Below are positions 58,913-64,000 of a DNA stretch of 64,000 nt, one piece after another (the stretch's first letter is position 1; each line of letters begins with the position of its first letter). The position numbers and the translations under genes are program-made. The notes under the pieces were generated by a model that was not told where the DNA came from, did no database searches, and saw nothing but the letters and a program-made list of their open reading frames with translations. Source of the DNA: an uncultured Paenibacillus sp. (GTDB lineage Bacteria > Bacillota > Bacilli > Paenibacillales > Paenibacillaceae); NCBI GenBank assembly GCA_937895345.1, contig CALAWP010000005.1, forward strand, positions 9,328-73,327, given 5' to 3'.

Positions 58913-59539
58913 TTAAAAGCGGACAGCCGTTGCTTTCGCGCGCTCGACGCCTTCCGCGATCAGCGCTTCGGCTTGATCCGGCAGCTGGTTATGGCCTTCC
59001 ACAATGACATATTCGATATTTTTTACGCCGAACAGCGTCATAATGCTGCGGATATAATTGACCGCCATTTCGCTCGCCGCCGCCGGTCCTTCGGAATAAA
59101 TGCCGCCGCGCGCGTTGACGATGGCGACCTTCTTGTCGGGCACGAGACCGACCGGACCTTCCGCCGTATAACGGAACGTCTTGCCCGCTTCATAAATGTA
59201 GTCGATATACGTATGAAGGACGGCGGGAACCGTATGGTTCCAGAGCGGAAAGGCGAAGACGACTTTGTCCGCTGCCAGAAACTGCTCCAAATATTTGTTG
59301 GAGACGTCGACGGCCGCCTGTTCGGCAGGCGTCAGCTCGTAGCCGCGAGCTGCCTTGAATTTGCCGTTGATCATATCGGCGTTCATGTACGGAAGCTCTT
59401 CCTTGTACAGATCCAGCTCGACCACGTTATCGTCGGGATGGCTGGCCTTGTAGCTGTCCAGAAATGCATGGTACAGCTTGACGCTGACCGCCTGCTCGAT
59501 GCCGCGGTCGTTCGCTTTTATAAATAATACGTTGCTCAT
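58913..59539 (-). CDS. azoR: FMN-dependent NADH-azoreductase
   Basis: Flavodoxin-like enzyme that reduces azo dyes and quinones with NADH. Family stretches: NVLFIKANDRGIEQAVSVKLYHAFLDSY, then DKVVFAFPLWNHTVPAVLHTYIDYIYEAGKTF and VGLVPDKKVAIVNARGGIYSEGP. 208 residues, as AzoR/AcpD. GGAGGAGAGAAACG lies before the ATG. A single gene with its own terminator, placed downstream of the AirSR-like genes on the same strand but 224 bases away. Quinone detoxification under oxidative stress is the usual role. Confidence 0.95.
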   Translation of the reverse strand: MSNVLFIKANDRGIEQAVSVKLYHAFLDSYKASHPDDNVVELDLYKEELPYMNADMINGKFKAARGYELTPAEQAAVDVSNKYLEQFLAADKVVFAFPLWNHTVPAVLHTYIDYIYEAGKTFRYTAEGPVGLVPDKKVAIVNARGGIYSEGPAAASEMAVNYIRSIMTLFGVKNIEYVIVEGHNQLPDQAEALIAEGVERAKATAVRF

Positions 59540-59763
59540 CGTTTCTCTCCTCCGGCGCTTGTTCTTTATTTTTGTAAGCTCCTTTATTGTACATAAGCTC
59601 AGCGGCCGTTATCATCGGCAATTAGACTGAAACTTTTGCGAGCTTCAAGCGAACAAGGCGGAGGACCGGTCTTACGACCTCAGACTTAAGCCTCGAGCGA
59701 ACGCGACGCTGTCGAGCAGCAGTCCGCACGCGGGAAAAGAAGAACGATAAGTCCGCGAATCGT

Positions 59764-60465
59764 CTAATCGAGCTTCACCAGCTGCGATTGAACCGCATAC
59801 AGCGCCGCTTGGGTGCGGTCGGCCACGTTCAGCTTGGACAAAATGCTGCTCACATGCGTTTTGACCGTTTTTTCGGCCACGAAGAGCGAAGCGGCGATTT
59901 CCTTGTTGCTCATGCCCCGGGCCAGCAGCTCCAGCACCTCGCGCTCGCGCGGCGTAAGCGGCGGCGGCTCCGGCTGCACCCGTTCGAGATGAACGGCGGC
60001 CGGCGAATCCGTATCGTCACCGGCCTGCGGCGGCAAAGACCTCGAGCTCCCGCTTCCGTCCACCAAAGCGGCGGCAATATCCGCATGAAGCTGCACATTC
60101 CCCTTCACGGCGCTGCGGATCGCCTCGGCCAGCTGATCGGGCTCCACGTCCTTCAGCATGTAGCCGGCAGCCCCGGCTTGCAGCGCCGGCACGATATGGC
60201 TGAGGTCCGAGTAGCTGGTCAGCACGACGATGCGGATGTCCGGATAACGCTCGACGATGCGCCGGGTCGCTTCGATGCCGTCCATGACGGGCATCTTCAA
60301 ATCCATCAATATAACGTCGGGCTGCAGTTCCCCCGCTTTCGCCACCGCATCCTCGCCGTTATAAGCTTCGCCCACCAGCTCAAAGTCCGGCTGCATGCTC
60401 AAATAAAACGCAATTCCTTTCAGCACGATCTGATGGTCGTCCACCAGCATGATTTTTATTTTCAC
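59764..60465 (-). CDS. NarL/LuxR-type response regulator (AirR/YhcZ-like)
   Basis: Receiver domain with acidic pair DDH at residues 9-11, phospho-acceptor D55 in PDVILMDLKMPVMDG, threonine in IVVLTSYSD, and lysine in GYMLKDVE. A glycine/proline linker leads to the LuxR helix-turn-helix (LTPREREVLELLARGMSNKEIAASLFVAEKTVKTHVSSILSKLNV). The GTG at 60465 follows GAGGGGACATTC. 233 residues. It begins 10 bases after the kinase gene stop, so the two form an operon. By partner and domain plan it matches AirR, the output of a redox-sensing system. Confidence 0.9.
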   Translation of the reverse strand: MKIKIMLVDDHQIVLKGIAFYLSMQPDFELVGEAYNGEDAVAKAGELQPDVILMDLKMPVMDGIEATRRIVERYPDIRIVVLTSYSDLSHIVPALQAGAAGYMLKDVEPDQLAEAIRSAVKGNVQLHADIAAALVDGSGSSRSLPPQAGDDTDSPAAVHLERVQPEPPPLTPREREVLELLARGMSNKEIAASLFVAEKTVKTHVSSILSKLNVADRTQAALYAVQSQLVKLD

Positions 60466-60475
60466 GAATGTCCCC

Positions 60476-62134
60476 TCAGTCCGTATCATACGAATTCACC
60501 TGTGCATCCAGCGGCAGCGTGGCGGTCACCGTCGTCGGCTTGCCAAGGCCGCTGTCGACGGTCAGCCGTCCGCCCAATGTTGAGGCTCTCTCCCGCATCG
60601 ACAGCAGCCCCAGCGTCATGCGGCCTTTGAGCGCATCCTCCTGAAATCCTTTCCCTTGATCGGCGATTTCGAGCGTCACTTCATGCTCCGATTTGTGCAG
60701 ACGAATGCTCACTGTATCCGTTCCCGCATGCTTGCTGACGTTATTCAACGCTTCTTGTCCGATCCGCCACAACGCTTCCTCCGTCTGACGCGGCAGCTCT
60801 CTGACGCCTTCGGCGCGCTCGTACACGCGCAGGCCCAAGCTTTGGCCGTATTGCTTCAAGGCGGGCAGCAGCCCTTTCTCCAGACCGGCCGGCCGAAGCT
60901 GCCAGATCAGCTCCCGCATCTCCCCCAGCGTCTCTCTCGTCAGCCGGCTGATTTCTTGCAGCGGACGTTCAAGCAGCGGCGCATGGCTGCCGATCGCCTT
61001 CTCCGCGCCTCGGGCGATGAAGCTGAGCGAAAACAGCTTCTGTACGACCGAATCGTGCAAATCGAGCGCCACCCGATTCCGTTCCTCCATGCGGGCGAGC
61101 TCGCGCTGCTGCTCGTCGATGCGCAAATTTTCGACGCAAACGGCAAAGTGGTTGCCGAGCGCATACAAAAAATCTTCATGATAACCGTCAAATTCCCGTC
61201 CCGTATCGCTGCTTGCAAACAGCACCCCCAGCGGATCGTCTCGATTGCCCAGCGGAATGGCGGCGGCGGCGGCATACGGGGGAATGCCCAATTCCGGCAG
61301 CGCGGTGCAGATCGAGGCTTCATGCTCCTCCGAAATAAGCACCAGCTTCCTGCCGCGAAACGCGGCTCCTACCGGGCCGCCATGGTCGGGATCCAGCGAT
61401 TTCCACACGGCTGTCGTGCGGCTTTCCGTATAGCTGGCCCGCAAGGACAGCTGCTGCTGCTCGTGGATGAACAAGGAGACATGCTTCCAGCCGAACGTAT
61501 CGCCTATCGTTTGGACCGCCAGCTGCGGCAGCTCGCGGACATCGCGAATGGCGTTCATCCGTTGAATGACGTCGTTCAGCTTGGCGAACAGCGCCGCATT
61601 CCGCTCCTGCACCTGGTACAGCTTGACCCGCTTGATTGCGGTGCCGATTTGATAGGCGACCGCTTGCAGCAGCTCCAGCTCCTCGGCCGTAAATCGTTCC
61701 CGCCCCGCCTCCGCCACGTTCAGCAGTCCGAAGCGGTCGCCTCCGGCCGCAAGCGGAACGGTCGCATGATGGGAAATGCCTTCCGTATCGCCCAATCGCT
61801 GTTCGATGGCGCATGCAAGGCGGGTGCACTCGATGATGTTGACCGCTCGATTCAGTTTTCCTTTATAAAAGCTTTCCACGCATCCGCAATCGGCTCCGCG
61901 CATCACTTGCCGTTCGTCGGCGTCCAACGCCTCCGGCAACTGGCAAGCCGCTTTGCACGGCCGGTCATCGCCCGGCTCATCCAAAATAAATATCCAGCCA
62001 GCGGTAAATCCCGTCACGTCAAGCAGCTTGCGGAGCACATCGTTCAGCATCCGGTCCATATCGTTCGTGCCGTTGAGCGTTTCCGCGATTTCCTTCAGCG
62101 CGACCAGCTCGTACGGCCGGATTTCCCGCGACAT
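60476..62134 (-). CDS. Cytosolic GAF sensor histidine kinase with cysteine cluster (AirS/YhcY-like)
   Basis: 552 residues, no membrane segment. The first GAF domain (1-170) carries six cysteines at 60, 64, 83, 85, 103 and 108, in RPCKAACQLPEAL, GADCGCVESF and NIIECTRLACAIEQ. In the staphylococcal homologue AirS, such cysteines bind a [2Fe-2S] cluster that senses oxygen or redox. A second GAF domain runs to about 340. The HisKA_3 histidine is H360 in NRVALDLHDSVVQKLFSLSF, and the ATPase domain has LWRIGQEALNNVSKHA, EIADQGKGF and LGLLSMRERASTLGG. GGAAGGGAAAGCG precedes the ATG. It is first gene of the operon with the response regulator. Nearby flavin and cytochrome genes fit a redox role. Confidence 0.9.
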   Translation of the reverse strand: MSREIRPYELVALKEIAETLNGTNDMDRMLNDVLRKLLDVTGFTAGWIFILDEPGDDRPCKAACQLPEALDADERQVMRGADCGCVESFYKGKLNRAVNIIECTRLACAIEQRLGDTEGISHHATVPLAAGGDRFGLLNVAEAGRERFTAEELELLQAVAYQIGTAIKRVKLYQVQERNAALFAKLNDVIQRMNAIRDVRELPQLAVQTIGDTFGWKHVSLFIHEQQQLSLRASYTESRTTAVWKSLDPDHGGPVGAAFRGRKLVLISEEHEASICTALPELGIPPYAAAAAIPLGNRDDPLGVLFASSDTGREFDGYHEDFLYALGNHFAVCVENLRIDEQQRELARMEERNRVALDLHDSVVQKLFSLSFIARGAEKAIGSHAPLLERPLQEISRLTRETLGEMRELIWQLRPAGLEKGLLPALKQYGQSLGLRVYERAEGVRELPRQTEEALWRIGQEALNNVSKHAGTDTVSIRLHKSEHEVTLEIADQGKGFQEDALKGRMTLGLLSMRERASTLGGRLTVDSGLGKPTTVTATLPLDAQVNSYDTD

Positions 62135-62391
62135 CGCTTTCCCTTCCTTCTTTGCATATGCGCATCAGTTTCGATTGCCCGTATTGTATCACAATTGAGC
62201 GGCCGCGCGAAGTAAACTCTGCCGCGTGTGCCCTTGCTATGATGGCGCGTATCAGCAGCGCGTTGTTGCCAATGCCAGGACAAACTCTTAGTCTGCAGCG
62301 CGTTGGCAATGCGCAAGGGCGTGTCGCCCCACTGCTGCCTCATTAATTCTCTACTTTATCACGGTACCCGCATCTGAAAAACTCTCATCTT
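62135..62391. other. Intergenic region upstream of the kinase gene
   Basis: No gene supported. It has two related stretches (CAGCGCGTTG at 62253 and 62298, and GCCAATG/GGCAATG) and complementary blocks GCCCTTGC and GCAAGGGC that could form a long-range stem. Confidence 0.4.
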
Positions 62392-62539
62392 TCGTACGCA
62401 AGGCCGTAAGTTGTTCCATAGACCGTGCGTCGTTCGCCAGGCCGCACATTGTTTAATTGAGCGTGTGTCGTTCGCCAGGTCGTACATTGTTTGAGCGTGC
62501 GTCGTTTGCCAGGCCGCACATTGTTCCATTGCGCGTACC
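62392..62539. repeat. Four copies of a 34-38-bp repeat
   Basis: Units begin at 62392, 62430, 62468 and 62502. The shared core is TCGTTCGCCAGGCCGCACAT followed by TGTT and a variable tail of about ten bases ending GCGTG. The third unit lacks four bases. Not a CRISPR: the tails are short and similar. Confidence 0.75.
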
Positions 62540-62684
62540 AAATGCGGGCAGTATTCTCTGCATGGAACAAGGGAGCATACAAATGCGGCTGCGTTTCCAT
62601 GGCGTCTGCCTCAGTCTGACCACAGAATTTCCCTTATGCCTCGATCTTTGCTCGTTGACGTTCATTCGCCCAAGTACCGATCCT

Positions 62685-62742
62685 CTAACGAACCTGACAA
62701 TCATTATGCATCCCGGCAACACAAGTTTGTGAATGTAACGAA
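62685..62742. repeat. 58-bp dispersed repeat, copy 1
   Basis: Begins CTAACGAACCTGACAATC and ends GAATGTAACGAA. The internal part CACAAGTTTG is shared with copy 2 at 62886-62943. Confidence 0.75.
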
Positions 62743-62885
62743 CGCCAGCGACGCTATTATCCGATTTTCGTGCTACATTCAGTCATTTCTGAGCATATAA
62801 GCTCGCTGCAGTTCGTTAGATTAGTAATCCAGCCATTTTAGGGAGAATAAGCTTGCTGAGGTTCGTTACATTTCTCGCCGTCCCA

Positions 62886-62943
62886 CTAACGAACCTCACT
62901 ATCGCCATGCCCGCCGGTAGCACAAGTTTGAAAATGTAACGAA
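62886..62943. repeat. 58-bp dispersed repeat, copy 2
   Basis: Begins CTAACGAACCTCACTATC, includes CACAAGTTTG, and ends AAAATGTAACGAA. Exactly the same length as copies 1 and 3. Inverted relatives of its end (GTTCGTTAG, GGTTCGTTACATTTCTC) lie at 62810-62876, so the element is present in both orientations. Confidence 0.75.
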
Positions 62944-63045
62944 TATATCGACTTTCTAGATCATCAAACGGTCAGCTTCCTGATTCAAAGCTATACACGG
63001 CTATAGAGTCGGCAGAGCCGAAGAGCAAACACTATTGCCTTCCCA

Positions 63046-63074
63046 TTGTGCAGGAATGATGCGCCTGCTATAAT
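63046..63074 (+). promoter_or_regulatory. Promoter of the PD-(D/E)XK-like gene
   Basis: TTGTGC, 17-base spacer, TATAAT. Transcription should start near 63081, giving a leader of about 135 bases. Confidence 0.82.
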
Positions 63075-63094
63075 CAATATGACAGAATAATACC

Positions 63095-63114
63095 GCATAG
63101 TAATCACTATGCGA
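63095..63114. promoter_or_regulatory. Dyad downstream of the promoter, possible autoregulatory operator
   Basis: CGCATAG-TAATCA-CTATGCG has perfect seven-base arms around six bases. It lies in the transcribed leader and could bind a dimer of the winged-helix protein encoded next. Confidence 0.6.
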
Positions 63115-63129
63115 CCGGACGTGAAGCAC

Positions 63130-63178
63130 ACGCCGCTCGGACAACAGCCAAACCTGGTCTGTGTCCGGGCGGCGTTTT
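63130..63178 (+). terminator. Leader hairpin with short U-run upstream of the PD-(D/E)XK-like gene
   Basis: ACGCCGCTCGGACA pairs with TGTCCGGGCGGCGT with one mismatch, followed by TTTGC. It may attenuate transcription into the gene at 63217. Confidence 0.65.
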
Positions 63179-63216
63179 GCTTATCTTGAAAAAATTGAAG
63201 AAAGGAAGTGCAGACT

Positions 63217-63867
63217 TTGTCAACTTTTAATACAGCTTTTGAAGAATGGCTGCGTCAATCCATCTCCCAAGAACAAAATCACAGGAGGAAAGAACGACTG
63301 GAAAAAGGGATCGGCCATGGAACGATGGAGTTTTTGCGATCGGTTTGGTTTCCAGCCATAAGAAATTTCGATCATTTGTATGCGGAATGGGAAGTTCGGG
63401 ATTTTCACAACGGCTACCGTTATCTGGATTTGGCCTATCTGCCGGCAGATGACGTTAAGGGAAGCATCGAAATTCAAGGTTATGGATCCCATGCGAGAGA
63501 TCTGGACGTACGGAGATTCAAGGATTTATGCTGGAGACATTGTTTGCTGGCCTTGGATGACTGGGTATTTCTGCCGATCGCTTATCCTTCAATTACGGAA
63601 GAACCGAAGCGTTGTCAGCAGTTGGTGCTTTCATTTGTCGGCAAGTTTGTGGCTACGGACGTACCTCGGCAGTTGACATGCCTGGAAGCGGAAACCGTTC
63701 GATTTGCCCGACGTCGTGTTCTCCCCTTTACGGCTGCAAATTTGGCCCAGCATCTTTCCATTACTGATCATCATGCAAGGCGTATACTTCATAAGCTGGT
63801 CGAAAAAGAGTTGCTGTGCATAGCCAGCGGCAAACAACGATACCGGACGTACATTTTGCGCAACTGA
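63217..63867 (+). CDS. Predicted PD-(D/E)XK-like nuclease domain with C-terminal winged helix
   Basis: Family not certain. Residues 40-110 look like a compact restriction-endonuclease-type fold: RYLDLAYLPADD with D71, then GSIEIQG with E85 and Q87 (the E-x-Q variant of E-x-K), and SHARDLDVRRFKDLCWR with the trailing H, D, R and D that DUF559-like proteins have. Residues 150-216 form a winged-helix DNA-binding part (PFTAANLAQHLSITDHHARRILHKLVEKELLCIASGKQRYRTYIL). The TTG at 63217 has AAAGGAAG eight bases upstream; a GTG at 63208 touches that site. 216 residues. It is closer to AT-rich than its neighbours and lies in a repeat-rich gap, which hints at transfer. It could be a regulator with a dead nuclease fold. 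Confidence 0.65.
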   Translation: MSTFNTAFEEWLRQSISQEQNHRRKERLEKGIGHGTMEFLRSVWFPAIRNFDHLYAEWEVRDFHNGYRYLDLAYLPADDVKGSIEIQGYGSHARDLDVRRFKDLCWRHCLLALDDWVFLPIAYPSITEEPKRCQQLVLSFVGKFVATDVPRQLTCLEAETVRFARRRVLPFTAANLAQHLSITDHHARRILHKLVEKELLCIASGKQRYRTYILRN

Positions 63868-63942
63868 CATTCTTTAGCTTACGTTGTCGGAGTTCTTAGT
63901 TTTGCGTACCATAAAATACCGCCATCGCTGGTCCGCAAAGAT

Positions 63943-64000
63943 TTTACGAACCTGACAAACGTTACACGCTCCAGAATCACTCGTCTGAAAATGTAACGAA
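63943..64000. repeat. 58-bp dispersed repeat, copy 3 (at window edge)
   Basis: Begins TTTACGAACCTGACAAACG and ends GAAAATGTAACGAA, the same length and ends as copies 1 and 2, but with a diverged centre (TCCAGAATCACTCGTCTG). Confidence 0.7.

Noticed and set aside
62392..62539. Possible CRISPR array
   Set aside because: Only four units, with tails of about ten bases that resemble each other; no cas genes are present.
1..64000. tRNA, rRNA, insertion sequences or prophage
   Set aside because: I looked for T-loop-like GGTTCGAATC patterns, transposase motifs and phage structural genes and found none that held up.

Overview
The window looks like a piece of chromosome from a GC-rich, spore-forming Gram-positive of the Paenibacillaceae (Paenibacillus or Cohnella type). 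The signs are strong GGAGG-type ribosome binding sites, GTG and TTG starts, two tRNA-sensing T-box leaders, an S-layer-homology (SLH) surface protein, a YheC/YheD spore-coat-type ATP-grasp protein, many one-component regulators paired with MFS pumps, and GH43/GH94/ROK sugar enzymes. No phage, insertion sequence, rRNA, tRNA or CRISPR array is visible. Genus assignment is inference.

Layout. 1-7.7 kb: end of an AraC regulator, a frameshifted DUF1801 gene, a BCCT betaine-type carrier, a translationally coupled epimerase-ugd pair for UDP-sugar acids, a NagZ-like lipoprotein and a ROK fructokinase. 7.8-11.4 kb: glycolate oxidase genes glcD-glcF with a divergent GntR regulator. 11.5-16.4 kb: a VOC protein and two efflux units (MarR with MFS; TetR with MFS), the second with matching dyads in front of both genes. 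16.6-27.7 kb: a branched-chain amino acid region with GntR-ilvD, a leucine T-box plus leuA, and a second, different leuA with its own leucine T-box; between them lie a GNAT-fold protein and a 1158-residue membrane/FG-GAP protein.

27.7-38.8 kb: AraC with NAD(P)H oxidoreductase, a GH43 enzyme, a TetR regulator, a metallophosphoesterase, an APH(6)-like kinase, an SDR plus AMP-ligase pair, and a STAND-type ATPase regulator. 38.9-46 kb: a GLUG/SLH surface protein, then a LacI regulator and a GH94 cellobiose phosphorylase, with CTAAC-type palindromes in front of both genes. 46-50.7 kb: a 52-bp repeat array, a decayed NarK-type transporter, a 43-codon small gene sharing the transporter's promoter dyad, ribA, an extradiol dioxygenase and an aldo/keto reductase. 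51-64 kb: YheC/YheD, a FusB-type EF-G-binding protein with a leader peptide and a hairpin over its Shine-Dalgarno, AraC with an Fsr-like pump, TetR with VOC, two small membrane proteins, a membrane cytochrome c, azoreductase, an AirS/AirR-like (YhcY/YhcZ) two-component system with a cysteine-rich GAF domain, a repeat-rich gap, and a PD-(D/E)XK-like plus winged-helix gene.

The strongest leads are the FusB leader (a complete translational-attenuation layout), the fused membrane/lipobox/FG-GAP protein, the 43-aa gene with its shared dyad, the STAND regulator beside the surface protein, and several intergenic repeat families. Starts were moved from the longest possible frame to the codon with the best ribosome binding site where one was visible. 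No database search was run.
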